From Opisthocomus hoazin (Eukaryota > Chordata > Aves > Opisthocomiformes > Opisthocomidae), in the NCBI RefSeq assembly GCF_030867145.1, contig NC_134440.1:4898001-4962000 (forward strand): 64,000 nucleotides of DNA, read 5' to 3'. Made by a program: the position numbers and the translations under genes. This document shows, piece by piece, positions 43,086 through 55,118 of this stretch. The notes beneath the pieces were generated by a model, which ran no database searches, was not told where the DNA came from, and saw only the letters and a program-made list of their open reading frames with translations. Positions within the stretch are counted from its first letter, which is position 1. The number at the start of each line of letters is the position of its first letter.

Positions 43086-43961
43086 TAAATAACTCATCAG
43101 GGCTACAGAGCTTGCTAAAAAACAACCACCACAACTCAGTCGAGGACATGTAAAACGTAGGGAATCCCAGGGAGAGCTCTGGACAACCACCGAGGACGGC
43201 GTTGGAACCATCGCAGTGGTACCGTCGCGGGAGGCTGGTGGGAGGCGTTGGGTGGTGGATGACGGGGTGTTCCTGAGGTGCAGGGAAGGAGCAGGTCCCT
43301 CCAGCTCCCTCCGTGCCCCAAGGGACAGTCGCTTGCCCAGGCAAGGTGGGATCCTTCTGGTCTCAAGGACTCGTCTTTTAGGAGGCTAAAGCCCACTCTA
43401 GCCTGCAAGGTGCAGAAGCACCTTCCTACCCTGCGCAGCACAAACCTGGACCATGATTTACTCCCACCATGTCATGGAGCTGCTGGAAGATAACCGTGGG
43501 GCTCCACAACTCTCCAGTAACAGGGTTTCACAAACATTCATCCAACCGACCGCCCACCCGCTCAGAGACACCTTAGAGGTGTTACACACCACACGTCTTT
43601 GGTTTGGTTTTCCCCCAGGAGGGTCACGATAGAGTTCAAGATGAGGAGTCCAGTTCCTTGGACTCCGAGCTAAGAGCACTTCGTGGGCAAAGGAAATCAA
43701 ACTGTACAGCTGGAGCCCTGAATCCCAGGATCACCTGGAGACGACTCAGCCCAGCACAGGGGGAGTTTGCAGACCCTAGGCAAGGGTTAGACAAAGTCAA
43801 GAGGTTCAGTCTTTTGCAGAAACAAGGAGAAAATGAGTTAGCACTACAGAGGAGAAGAGGACGTCAAGCCTGGTGATGGTCAAAACAGGCATACGTCCTG
43901 CCCTCAGTCTCACAGGAGGCAGAGTCCAGCAGTCGCTGCCAGTGGCCCATCTTGGCCAACT

Positions 43962-44522
43962 TCATATGTTGTCCTCCTCCAACATCTTGTTAACCCCCTC
44001 GCAGATCCTCTTCAGGTGGGTGCAGTAGGGCTCGGACGGCCCGTAGAGAGCCGAGAGGAATTCGTAGTCCGCAAAGTGATTGAAGACGTGGTTGATGCGG
44101 GAGTGGGATTTGGCCGTCAGGTGGCCATTGACAGCCTGGTGCAGCAGGTCCCGGCACTCCGTCAGCACACTCGACATGACCCTGCGGTCGAAGGTGAAGT
44201 CTATCTGGTGGAAGCTGACGGCTGTCATGGCCAAGGTATGCACCTTCTTGCGGAAGCGCTCCATCACCAGCAGCTCCTCAGGGTTGAACTGCCCGTTGCG
44301 GTAGAGCACACCCAACTTCATGACGATCTTGATGAGGTTTTTGATGATCTTCTGGGCCTCTTTGCGGTTGTGGGTGTACTCCTTGGTGGCCCGGTAGAGC
44401 TCGTCCAAGATCTCGCTGCTGGTGTCATCAATGAAGACGTTGGCTATGGTCTTGGTAGCCATCTTGCTCAAGAGCTTCTTCTGGGCCTGCAGGGCCAGGT
44501 TCTTGGTGCTGAAGGTGTCCAT
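43962..44522 (-). CDS. TNFAIP8L1: TNFAIP8-like protein 1 (TIPE1), complete (186 aa)
   Basis: A single coding exon of 187 codons encodes the whole protein, the same length as human. It starts [18 protein letters not shown] and ends EEDNI. TIPE proteins are all-helical and enclose a hydrophobic cavity that binds phosphoinositides or other lipids; TIPE1 is linked to cell death and autophagy control in the cytosol (family knowledge). The conserved blocks [45 protein letters not shown] and HFADYEFL are intact. An upstream in-frame ATG at 44,582 exists, but a good acceptor (CTGCAG, complement of 44,525-44,530) places the real exon start 2 nt before the 44,522 ATG, so I choose that start. The 5' UTR is split by an intron of about 5.8 kb to an exon at about 50.4 kb. 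Confidence 0.97.
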   Translation of the reverse strand: MDTFSTKNLALQAQKKLLSKMATKTIANVFIDDTSSEILDELYRATKEYTHNRKEAQKIIKNLIKIVMKLGVLYRNGQFNPEELLVMERFRKKVHTLAMTAVSFHQIDFTFDRRVMSSVLTECRDLLHQAVNGHLTAKSHSRINHVFNHFADYEFLSALYGPSEPYCTHLKRICEGVNKMLEEDNI

Positions 44523-44524
44523 CT

Positions 44525-47500
44525 CTGCAGGGGGAAGAGGCACACACACACAGTTCAGCCCACGCCCTGGATCAGTCCCCATCCCTTCTCCTCCCTACCC
44601 AGCCTTTTGGGAGGAGGAAGAGCGTCTTCAGCCGACGGCAAGACTGAGAGAAGCTCCTGGGTGCCAGGGTAGGCAAGAGCTGAGTTCACACCCCTGGTTT
44701 TGTTGGTGGGATGAGTTACAGGGTGTTCCCACCTTCCTTCCCCCTACTTCTGGGGAGAAGCTACAGCGTGATGGGGAGCGTCGGAGGCGAGTGAGGTCTC
44801 CCTACCTGAGCATCGCCTGTGACCCTCCATCCCCGTCTCCCTCCTGCGACCGGTGCCGCCCTCCTCCCCGTGCAGGAAGGACTCTTGCCCCATCATTTTA
44901 ACATTTTTTCTTCCTTAAAACCTGACTCATTTCCTGCAGGGTGAGCTGGGGACAGCCCAGGTGATGGCTGAGTCACCCACCGCAGCCGGCACAGCCATGT
45001 GCTGACGTACAGCCCGGCGCTCACCGAGGCCAGGGCGGCACAGCCGGTTTGTGGAACCCACCGACGTGCATCGAAGCCCTTCTCCCTGGCACTGCCCACC
45101 CCGGCACGACCACGCCGTCGGAACTCAGGCTCGTTCTGCTGCCATCTCGGCTTCCTCCGGAGCCAGCGCGAGCATCGCATGGCGGTGAATAATTCAGCAA
45201 GCCAGAACCCTCACCTCGGCTCACCTACAGCCCGACTCCCCGCACCCCGGCGGGACCGAATCAATCATCTCGGGCAGGTTGCGGCTTTAAAAACTGCTGT
45301 GAATGAATAAAACGCCACCGACCCTGGAGATGCGTCTTGCCCCGGGAAATCGCAGAGCTACAAATCACGGGGAGGCGAGAACAGCATGATAACAAACCAG
45401 CTCCCGCGCCAGGATGGATGGGCAGAGATGGGGGCTGCTTATGCAAGAGCCTGCACGTGGCACGGTCAGCCTGGCAAAGCGAGAGCGGGGAAGGGATGGG
45501 ATTGCGCTATAAATACATCACCAGGGAGGAGAGAAGAGCTATTTAAGCTAAAGGATGCTGCCGGTGTGAGAATGGATGGGGATAAATTGGCCATGGGTAT
45601 AGAGAGAGGAGGAGAGCGGTCTCATCTGCAGCCCCGTCAGTCATTCTAGCGCAGAACTGGGTCTGTCCCCACCGCGGGCAGCCCTGCGGACCCCGCCGGC
45701 GGAGCCCCCACCCAGTCCCGGACCCCTCCGGGGATCCTCGATCCCGCTCCTCCTGCCACGGAGCGCACGCCGGGCTCTCGGGAGCAAACCCCGGCTTCCC
45801 GCCGGGCTCAGAAACCCCGCTGCGGCCAAGGCTCCGTCTCACTCGTGCGAGAGCAACGGTGCCAGGGCAGCGGTGCGTGGGTGCCGGTGCAAGCCCTGGC
45901 TTCCCAGGCATCACCCAGCTCCCCGAGCCCGAGGGCGGCCGAGGCTCTGCGAGGGCGTGAATTCAGCGAGCGGCAGCGGAGCCGCCGTCACCGTCCCCAT
46001 GTGAGCAGCCGCGTGTGGGGTTATTTACAGCCCTTAGGAAAAACACGGAGGTTTGTAAGTATTTCCTTCGACGTGAAAACATCAGATTTTCGCCAGCGTG
46101 AGCTTCGAGCTGAGCCTCTCGCGCTTAATAAGAAAGAAATGACAAAGCAGAGGCTGCTCTCGCAGCTCCCGGGCGGGTCAGGCTCATCTAACGCCGACGG
46201 CCCCGCACGCGCGGTGCTGCCGGAGCCGAGCCGCAGGGACGGGCGGGATGGGCAGAGGCAGCGCGGCTCCATCTTCTCCCCCCAGGAGACTCGCTCTGCC
46301 CGCGGCGGGCAGCGTCTCCGGAAGGTGTAAGGCTTTGCCACGGCGTTGGCACCCTGGAAGCCCCCTCCCCTACGTCCCGCGGCGGTTGTGGGGTGTCCTG
46401 GGCTCCTACCGGGAGCGGTGCCTGGATAAACAGGAATTCCCACGCCTGAGCTATCTGTTGGGCGACCGCAGCCATAAAGCGCGTGCAAACGGCACCTACG
46501 GAGCCCGTAAAAAATAGGAAGCAGCAGCTCGTGCGAGCTGCCCCGCACGCCCGCAGCTCCCAATTAGCGACTGTAATAACAGATCAGCCCTCTGCTCCCG
46601 GCGCTGGGTAACGCCCGGCTGCCCCGCAGCCCTCTCCCGCCGGGGACCGGGGCGATGAGCATCGCTCGTGGGGGGAAACTGAGGCACAAAGCGCTGGCAG
46701 GGGGTCTTTCCTAGACCCGCAAACCGTGAGCTGCTCCTTCTCCAGTGCCCGTGGGCTGTTTCGCAGGTCGCTCGCTGCAAGCCCCAAGGAAACCCGAGCT
46801 CACCTCGTCACACGTTTGCTCCCGCTCAGCACCTGGCCGGTGAACCCAGCACCCTCCGCACCACACTCTGTCCCACCAGGACCTGCTGACTCAGCACCAA
46901 CCGGGAGATTTCACTGGAACGAGCCGTTTTCCTGCCGGGAAGGGCCCCGCGACCCCATTGTTCATGGAGGGGCTGCTATCGGCACACGGAAGAGGCAAGC
47001 CTTGCCCCGATGAGCGAACTCGAGACCGAAATAAACCACCCCGTTTCCTTCCTGTCGCTGAAGTTTCCAGCCCGGCTCAGGGCTTGTTTTTTTCCCCCCC
47101 TCTTCTTCTTTTTAATGAAAACGCCCTCGAAAACCAGTTTCTTCCACCAAAAAAGAGCAGCCGGGCGTTGCTTTCACCGAGTCCCTCCCTGCTCCGGAAG
47201 AGCATGGAGGGGCTGCGGTCCCAACGGTGGCTTTGGGGACAGTCACAGCCCTTTTTTTGGGGGGCTTCCACTCATTTTGCAGGTTTCGAGGCAGGTTTGC
47301 AGCCCCGAGTGTTGTGTGAGGGCTCGGCTGGAGGTTGAGACATCCGGATGTCCTGCGCGAGGTGGGATGCGGTGACACGGCCGAAGTCCCTGCCCTGGGG
47401 ACGGACGCGTGCCAGCGCCGGAGCACAGCAGCATCCTGGCCGTGCCGCCGCAGGGCAGGGGAGCCGAGGGCCGAATCCAGCGCTGGCAGAGGACAGGCAG

Positions 47501-50360
47501 CCCTGCCCGCACCTCCGCCCGCAGATTCGGCGTTCCTCCCCACCGGGCCGGCACCACGAGCATCTCACCCAACACCGGGCAGGGCTGCGACCTCTGCCCC
47601 CCATCCCACGGGGACCCCCTGTAAAACGTCTCCTACACCACGACGGGCACAAGCAACAGCAGAGTCTGGCCCTCTCGTTAAAAAAAGCATCAATTAAAGC
47701 TCCCGTCTGCAGGGGGGGGAACACGAGACCCTGTCACCCTGCCAGCACCTGGGGTCGGCAGCGCTGGCACGTGCCGTGGCCAGAGCACCGGCTGGCTGCT
47801 CGTCTACGGCAGAGGGGCCAAATCCAGCAGCGACGCTGTCCCGGGGCTATTTCTGCTCCAAACATCCCTCTCCCCCCAAGCACCCGGTACCCACCGGTGG
47901 CTCCATGGGCTCGTCATCCCTCCCAAGGCCACCCCTGGCTCCCCCTGCACCAGGCTGAATATTTCACGCAGGAAAGCAAAAGCGCTTAATTAATTTATGG
48001 GGCGGCACAGAGTAAGTGTGTGGTGTGAGGAGAGGGCTCCGTGGAGCTCCAGCTGAGAGCAGAGGCACCTCTGCCTCCTCTTCCTCCCCCTCTTCCTCAC
48101 CAGGGCCATATTAACCTGTAGCAGCCTTGCTACAAGTCTCCTTCGACACAGAAGCGTCGTCTCCCCAGCCAGGGCAACCCTTTACTGGTGGAGATGGCCG
48201 TGGTTTTCCCTCCATCCCATGTGCTGTTCCCTCCCGCCGCTCCGGAAAACACCCCTGCCCCGCACCCCCGCACGCCCGGACCCCCAGATCCCGAGGCCCA
48301 GCACCGGGGCAGTGGTTGGGATCCTGCTGCTCCGCTCCCTGGCCCCCAGCACCGCTTTCCACCAGCTCCCCGCACCTCCAACCCCTATTAATTAATTAAT
48401 AATTAATTAATCCAGCCGCCGTGCTGGATTACAGGAGACGGGTCGGAGCGCCGGTGCGGCACGGGGATGTAACCGGAGAGCCCGACCACCGTCACCAGCC
48501 CGTCCCCCACCACCCGTGACCCCCTCCAGCTTCCAGACCCCATTTTACCAGCGCTGGGGCCACAGAGGAGGAAGAGGAGGAAGGACGCACGCCGCCTTTA
48601 GCAACAGCCGCCCCTCGCACGTTGCCATGGGTGCAAACAGCACCGAGAGCCACCGGATCCGGCGCGTGTGTGCCAAGCAGGGCGAGGCCAAGCGAGGAAG
48701 CCACTGAGCAAACACCTCGCCCGAGGAAAAACTCATTTCTTGGCAAGGATGGCAAAAAAAAAACAACCCCCCCCGCGGCCGCCGCGGCTCTACGAGGAGC
48801 GGGGATGCTGCGGGGAGCGCGGGCATCACCTCAGCCGGGCACCGCGCGCTGCTGGGGGTTGTGTCTTGCTCCGCTCGCTCCCGGCACCCGTGCCAGCGGC
48901 GCGGCCGAGCGCTTGGCCACGTCCCCATCGTTGTCCCCACCATCTCTGGCACTGGGATCTAAACTCCCCGATTCCATCAGCTCCTTCCCGCAGGTGCCCG
49001 CGCCGGCGCTGCGAACCTGCGGGAAGGAGCAGAAGCTTTGTGGTTCCTCCTCCGCACCAAATCCGGCACGCACCGATACCTGGGAACACCGATCTGCCCC
49101 GGCAACTCCAACGTGTCCGTGCAAAGAGCCGGGCGGCCGATCCAAGGGGGCTCCGGCGATGCCAACCCCGGGGCGTGGGCGGTGAATCCCGCCGCCGGCG
49201 CTTCCCGTTTGCTGGCACGGCGTGGGAACGGGGTGGCGGCACGAGGAGGGGTGACAACCCCCGGCGCGACGTCGGGGTGCTGATTTGGGGATGGGGGAGA
49301 TGATCCGGTGCCGTCTCAAGGAATCCCCCCCAGGGGGAGGCAGCTGCGGCGCGGAGAGGAAGAAGAGGAGAAGAGGAGGAAGGCGGGGGTTATTTTGGAG
49401 CATCTGTCTCGCCTTCCATTTCCTCCTTTTCTTTCTGCCATCATCTCTCTGGCAGCGACTTCCTTCCTCCTTTGCTCGGAGCAGACGGAGGCTCCGGAGA
49501 TTTCGTGGGGAAGTGGAAAACGGAGCGGGGCGTGAGGGGGGGGAAACAGGCCAAACCACGGTCTGTCTGTCGTCCATCCCGCGACGGGGACCTCGGCGCA
49601 CCACACGCTTCCCGACCTGGCGATCGGCGAGGACAAAGCCGCTCCGGGACGGGAGAAAAACTGCACGGGACAATTCGGATCCGGCGCTGGGCTTGGCAAA
49701 GGATATTCCTGGCCCAAATCCCTCCCCGCTCCGGAGCTGCTGCAGCTTTGTCTGGTGGGAGTTGGGAAGTTTTACACCCAACTCTGTTGCTCCGGGCGGG
49801 ATCCGGCCTCGCCAGAGGGATCCGTCTCTCCAGGGACGATTTCATCCTGCAGCGCCCAGGGACGGACGCAGAGGAAGGACGGGGCGACGCACGACGCCAA
49901 GCGCTGCCATGGGGCGTCTGTCCCTGCCCTCGCGCGCAGCGATGTCCCCTCGCCGGGGGGGTCCGGTGCCTTCCCCATGCTGCCGTTAGCCATCGCCCGC
50001 CGGTCTGGCCAGACCCCCCCTCAGATTTCCCACCCGGTTTGAGGGGAGAACGCCCTCTCCCCGGGTTTTCCCCGAGTGGGGAAACTGAGGCACGGCCCGG
50101 GGTGCCCGGGCTCTGCCTGCCCAGCAGCTCCCGCCCCTCGGGGCTCCCCAAACCCTCGGTCCCCCCCTCTCGGGGCTCCCAGGGGCCGTCGGTGCTCGGT
50201 GACAGCGGGGAGGGGGATGCACTCGCCACCGGACGGGAGGCTTCGGAGTCAGAAGCACGAACCGGGCCGGTACCGAGCGTCCCCGGGGGCGTGGGGAACC
50301 GGGGGGACCCGATCCCGGCAGCGCTGCACCGGCGGGCAGCAGAGCCCGGCCGGCCCTTAC
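44525..50360 (-). other. TNFAIP8L1: TNFAIP8L1 5' UTR intron
   Basis: The intron is bounded by GTAAGG (complement of 50,355-50,360) and the CTGCAG acceptor before the coding exon. It is GC-rich with many long open frames on both strands, none of which shows a domain or conserved splice-bounded block. An (ATTA)n run lies at 48,387-48,411 and C/G homopolymers are frequent. No other gene is recognised. Confidence 0.6.
48387..48411. repeat. (ATTA)n microsatellite
   Basis: Six near-perfect ATTA units with one phase slip, an isolated AT-only island in very GC-rich intronic sequence. Confidence 0.9.
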
Positions 50361-50570
50361 CTGCTGCCTGCCCCGGGGGAGCGCGGCGCCGGGACCGGGG
50401 CTGCTCCGGTGCCCCCGGCGGGGCGGGGCGGGGCGGGGCCGGGCGGGGGGGTTCGCTGCCGCCGGCTCCTCTCCCGGCGGTGCCCCCGGAGCCGGTGCCC
50501 GGTGCCCGGTGCCCGGCGGGTCCGGGCCTCCCGCCCGCGGCTGCGGCCAAGTCCGGAGCTGGGCCGGGCG
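50361..50570 (-). other. TNFAIP8L1: TNFAIP8L1 untranslated first exon (5' edge approximate)
   Basis: On the - strand the exon ends CAGCAG followed by a strong donor GTAAGGG at 50,360. It lies inside the CpG island about 50-90 bp downstream of two CCAAT boxes. The 5' end is inferred from motif spacing only. Family knowledge agrees with a non-coding first exon. Confidence 0.6.
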
Positions 50571-50760
50571 CGGCGGCGGCGGCGGCGGCGGGGAGGGGCG
50601 GGACCCGCGGGCTGTGCCAGCCAATGGCGGCGCGGGGCTTGCTACGAAGCAGCCAATGGGAGCGTGCAGCGGGGGGTCCCCCGCGGGGGTGGGAGCGGGA
50701 CCGGGGCGGCCCCGTGGGCGCGGACGCGGCGTGCGTGGGCCCGGCCCGTTAGCGCGGCGT
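50400..50760 (-). promoter_or_regulatory. TNFAIP8L1: TNFAIP8L1 CpG-island promoter: GC boxes, CGG run, paired CCAAT boxes
   Basis: Seen on the + strand: tandem GGGGCGGGGC units at about 50,418-50,440 (Sp1/KLF), a GTGCCCG run at about 50,494-50,517, seven CGG triplets at 50,571-50,591, and two CCAAT boxes in GCCAATGG context at 50,621 and 50,653. NF-Y sites usually lie 60-100 bp upstream of a start, which would place transcription near 50,540-50,590. The wider CpG island spans about 48.8-51.1 kb. Confidence 0.7.
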
Positions 50761-50786
50761 GGGTCGGGCGCGGCGGGGTCTGTGGG

Positions 50787-50866
50787 GGGGGTCACACGTG
50801 GGGAGACGATCACACGTGGGGGGTCACGCGTGGGGGAGGGGCCATGAGTGGGGGTCACGCGTGGAA
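50787..50866. repeat. E-box-bearing short tandem motif array
   Basis: GGTCACACGTGGGG-like units recur: palindromic CACGTG at 50,795 and 50,813 and CACGCGTG at 50,825 and 50,856; another CACGTG lies at 50,993. The array sits about 200 bp upstream of the TNFAIP8L1 promoter. CACGTG is the core of USF/MITF/TFE/MYC sites; binding here is only inferred. Confidence 0.65.
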
Positions 50867-51239
50867 CCGGAGCGGGATGCTGGCGGGGCACCGGGGTGCT
50901 TCTGAGCGAGGGCTTAGGAGGGCGCTGGTAGACCGGGCTGAGCGTGAGCAGCACCGGGGGGTGAGGGTCTCGCAAAGGCCTCCCCTTGTCCACACGTGGG
51001 GGGCTCCGGGTGTGCCACGAGGATGCGACACCCGTGGAAGGGGGGGGGATGGCGCGGGGGTTCGAGGGGCGCCCGCTCCGGTGCCAACATCCCTGCACCG
51101 GGCCCCTTTCCGCCCGGCTCTCACCCATTGTGCGGAACAGTGTCCTGGGGCTGGCGTGCGGCGGGGGTGGGGGCTCCGGGTGAGGGTCTGGGGCGGAAGG
51201 GGGCTGTCCCCAGGCCCTAAAACCCCCACCCAGCCCCAG

Positions 51240-51970
51240 TCCACCCAGCACAAACCGGGGACCTGCTGGAGAGCAGCTCTGCGGAGAGGGACCTGGGTGT
51301 CCTGGTGGACGACGGGTTGACCACGAGCCAGCAGCGTGCCCTGGGTGCCAAGAAGGCCAATGGGATCCTGGGGTGCATCCAGAGGATCGTGGCCAGCAGG
51401 TCAGGGAGGTTCTCCTCCCCCTCTACTCTGCCCTGGTGAGGCCCCATCTGCAGTGCTGTGTCCAGTGCTGGGCTCCCCAGTTCAAGAAAGACGAGGAGCT
51501 ACTGGAGAGAGCCCAGCGGAGGGCTGCGAGGATGAGGAGGGGACTGGAGCATCTCTCCTCCAAGGAGAGGCTGAGGGAGCTGGGCTTGTTCAGCCTGGAG
51601 AAGAGAAGGCTGAGAGGGGACCTTAGAAATGCCTCTAAATATCTGCAGGGTGGGGGTCAGGAGGATGGGGCCAGACTATGTTCTGTGGTGCCCAGCGACA
51701 GGACAAGGGGCTATGGGCACAAACTGAAGCAGAGGAAGCTCCAGCTGAACCCGAGGAAGAACTTCTTCCCTCTGAGGGTGACGGAGCCCTGGCCCAGGCT
51801 GCCCAGGGAGGCTGTGGAGTCTCCTTCTCTGGAGATGTTCCAGCCCCGCCTGGCCGCGGTGCTGTGCAGCCTGCTCTGGGTGACCCTGCTTGGGCAGGGG
51901 GTTGGGCTGGGTGACCCCCAGAGGGCCCTGCCAACCCCTGCCATGCTGGGATTCTGCGATTCTGTCTCCT
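51240..51970 (+). mobile_element. CR1 LINE, 5'-truncated, 3' ORF2 region plus tail (~730 bp)
   Basis: It starts near GACCTGCTGGAGAGCAGCTC and ends GGATTCTGCGATTCTGT, the CR1 3' terminus. From 51,373 the + frame reads the C-terminal region of CR1 ORF2 without a stop: [83 protein letters not shown]. Upstream of that, the preceding part ([12 protein letters not shown]...[10 protein letters not shown]) is in another frame, so at least one small indel lies near 51,390-51,400. The well-kept reading frame suggests a fairly young copy. The 5' edge is approximate. Confidence 0.93.
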
Positions 51971-52825
51971 CTGCTGGGCCAGGGGAGCGTGGGGCTGGCA
52001 GCGTGATGGGGGGTGGGTGCAGCCTCCATGGTGGGCGCAGGGCTGGGGTCTCCCCGGGGGTCGTGGGGAGCCCCCCGAGCCAGGCAGCTGGGCCCTGCTG
52101 CCGGATGGCATTGGGCACATGGAGGGGTTTCGAGGCCGGGGTGCGGCAACCGGGGCGTCGTGGCTGTTGGCTCGTTCCTCCGCCCAGGACCCCACGGGCC
52201 CCATGGTCCCGCCGAGCCGTGCCGGGGTTTGCACCCCCATCCCCGAGCTCCCCAGCATCGGGGCTGTCGGAGCATCCTCCTCTTCCTCCTCCTCCTCCCG
52301 GCTCAGTGGGAAGGAGTCGCCGCGCAGGATCCTAATTCCGAAAGGTAGCGTTAAACAGATTAAAGGTGGGATTTCGAGCGGATTAAAGGCTGGATTAACC
52401 GGAGCCTTGACTTGAAGCTTGGTCTCACGCAGAGGCTGGGAAGTGAACCTCAGCCCCCCCGGGTCCTCCCACCCCCCTCCAGCCCTGGCATCCCCCCACC
52501 CCACGGCGGTGCCCGACACCCCCCGAGCCCCCGCTCCTTCTGCCGCCGAGGATTTGCTCGCAGCCCCACGCTGTGCCGGAACAGCCGGAGCAGCTGCTGA
52601 ACAGTTGCGGCATCAACCCGGCCGGCATAAATCACCGTCCCGGGCTCGTCTGGTCCCGGTGGCCACGTGCGGCGATGGGGACCCGGCCGGGAGCCGGGAG
52701 CAGCGCGGCGCTGGCCTGTGGGCTGGGGAGATGGTGATGGATCGGGGGGGAGGCGGTGAATGGAGCCGGGGAAGCACCGGCAGAACGTGGTGGCTTCCTG
52801 CTGGCAGGGCCAGCTGCTGCCCGGC

Positions 52826-53170
52826 ACCGTGTCCCCAGTGCTGCCCAGTCCTGTGTCCCCATTCCTGCCCTGTCCCATCTCCCTGGTGCTGCCTAGTCCT
52901 GTGTACCTGTTCCTTCCCAGTCCCATGTCCCCAGTGTTGCCCAGTCCAGTGTCTCCAGTACTACCCAGTCCCATGCCCCCAGTGCTGCCCAGTCCTGTGT
53001 CCCCATTGTTGCCCTGTCCCATCTCCCCAGTGCTGCCCCATCCTTTGTCCCTCTTCCTTCCCTGTCACCATGTCCCCAGTGCTGCCCAATCCTGTGTCCC
53101 CGTTCCTCCCCTGTCCCATGTCCCCATTCCTGCCCTGTTCTGCATCCCCATTGCTGTCTGTCCCGTCCCG
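52826..53170. repeat. 24-bp minisatellite
   Basis: Degenerate copies of CCTGTGTCCCCAGTGCTGCC plus CAGT repeat every 24 bp, about 14 copies. The period is a multiple of three, so open frames run through it on both strands with an 8-residue pattern. Confidence 0.85.
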
Positions 53171-55060
53171 TGTCCCCACCGCTGGGGCACCCCAGCAGCC
53201 CTGGCCACTGTGCTCACCCCACTCGGGCCGTTGCTGAAGGTGCTGCCGAGGGTGACGGGATGGGCTGGGTGTGTGGGGGGCACCCTGCATCCCCCAGTGC
53301 ACCCCCCACGTGCCCACCATGCAGACCCCCACTCCCTCTCTCCAGCCCCTCCCCGGGAGCGTCATGGGGACAGAGCCCTGTGTTGGGCAGCTCCCCACCT
53401 CGCCCCCAGCCCTGGGGCTGGACCCCAAACCCTCCCGGGGTCCCAGCAGCGGGTGAGGGTGGTGCTCGGCCGGGGGCCATGCCAGGGCTCGCCCCAGCAA
53501 AGCCCCATCCCTGGTGGCACCGGCTGGGGATGGAGCAGCCATTGCCGAGCAGCGGGGGCTGAGAGCTGGCGTTGCACGAAACCAGAGAATACAAAAAAGA
53601 GAAGAAACAGGATCCGGGCCAGCTCACGTGCTGCCGCTCTCCCCCCTTTCCTCCTCTCCTCCTTTCAACGCAGCGAAATGGTGTCTGCGAGGGCTCCTCT
53701 CCCGCACGCCGAGCATCGCCGCGCGCTCGGGGAGGTCGCGCGTCCCGTCCCGCTCCCTCTCGCACGGTGCACCCCGCCTCGGCGGCCTCGGCCCCGGCTG
53801 CTCCCCACCTCTGCGGCCCCCGGCCGGGGCGGGGGGCTCAGCTCCGGGCTGGGGGAGCGTCCTCAGAGAGGCAGCGCCTCAATAATTCACGAGGGCTCGG
53901 CGAGAGAAACAGGAGCTGCTGCCCGCCGGGTCGCAGAGGGGTGCTGGGAAGGGCACGGAGCTGCTCGCTGTCCTCCCCTTCGTCCCCAGCACCGCTTTGT
54001 CACACCAGTTCAAGGACGCGTCTCCATCGGCCTTGGAGCAGGTTGCTGGTGGCCCAAGCCAGGCTCCAAGGGGTCCAGCACCCTGGGAGCACCCCAGCAC
54101 CACCACCCCACTTCGCTGAGTGGCTCTGCAGGGGAACGGGGGGGGACAAGGTGTCCCCAGCACCCACATGGCCCCATCAGGACAGAACATGCCGGACCGC
54201 AGCAGCTCCTGGGACAGAGGATGGCATCGCTCCTCTTAAAGCCCCGATTGTCACCGGGGCACGTGCAGGTTGGGGAAAAACCCCTGGGGGTGGTGGATCC
54301 CCCCAGCCCTTCCCGTCGCCGGCGTTTTGCATTCCCGTCGCTCCTCTCCCGCGCCCCGCGCAGCTGCGCTCGGCCACAATGGCCCCTTCTTGCCGCGCTA
54401 CCGACGCCGGCTGCGCCGCCTCGGCCCCTTCCCCAGCGCCGACCTTCCCCGCCGGCAGCCAAGGCGGAAAAATTGATCCCTGTAAAAAAAAACCCATCCC
54501 AGCAGCCGTCGGCTCCGGAGGAGAACCCTGAGTGGGGGATGGTCCCCCCAGCACCCACCAGACCTGTTATCCTGGAGATGCACCAGGATATTTCGCCGGT
54601 GTTGGGTGGGGGGAAAGGGAGTGCAGAGGGGTCACTTCGGGGCGCTGACAGCTTTGGGTGCAGCACCCAAACAGTGGCCCGCACACCAACGAGGCTGCCC
54701 CGAAGCCACGGGGACAGGCTGTGGCTGTCCCAGGAAAGACGGGGTGGATGATGCTGGGGTAGGGGAGGGCTCATCCCCCCCTGGGAGAGAAACCACTGCG
54801 GGAAAGAAGGATCCCTCAGACCCACGGCTGCGTTTTCTCCCCGCCACAACCCCGCATCCAGCTTCTGCAGCCTCCCGAGGAGATTTTTCGGGAGGTGCTG
54901 GCTCACTCGCTCTCTCCTCGCTGCCTCCGGACATGGCGTGCTGCTGCCCACAGAGCCGGGCATCGCCGGCGCAGCCCCTCCGGCAAGGCCACGGGTCCCG
55001 TCCGGGGTTATCAGACACTGCAGGGATGGAACCAACCCCACATGCTTCGTTCAGGAGGAG

Positions 55061-55118
55061 ACAGAATCATTTCTAATCATTTAGGTTGGAAAAGACCCTG
55101 AAGATCATCGAGACCTCC
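55061..55118 (-). mobile_element. Short CR1 LINE tail (inverted)
   Basis: The + strand reads CAGAATCATTTCTAATCATT then TAGGTTGGAAAAGACCCTGA and AGATCATCGAGACC, the reverse complement of a CR1 3' tail of the subfamily with 'ttaggttggaaaagacc'. It is different from the other copies in the window and partly internally duplicated at its start. Confidence 0.7.

Noticed and set aside
44523-44582. N-terminally extended TNFAIP8L1 from the upstream in-frame ATG
   Set aside because: A good splice acceptor lies between the two ATGs, and the 186-residue form matches the family length and start (MDTFS).
49441-51320. Very long open frames on both strands (over 400 codons each) near 50-51 kb
   Set aside because: They overlap antisense in a CpG island, where stop codons are rare. 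The peptides are Pro/Gly/Arg-rich with no domain, and the region is better explained as the TNFAIP8L1 promoter and first exon.
51373-52335. A 320-codon frame that looks like a reverse-transcriptase-related gene
   Set aside because: Its first 200 residues are CR1 ORF2 C-terminal sequence ending in the CR1 tail, and the rest is run-on. It is a truncated LINE, not a host gene.
52760-54751. A 663-codon open frame
   Set aside because: It begins in a 24-bp minisatellite and continues in GC-rich low-complexity sequence. No domain, no splice-bounded conservation and no recognisable relative.
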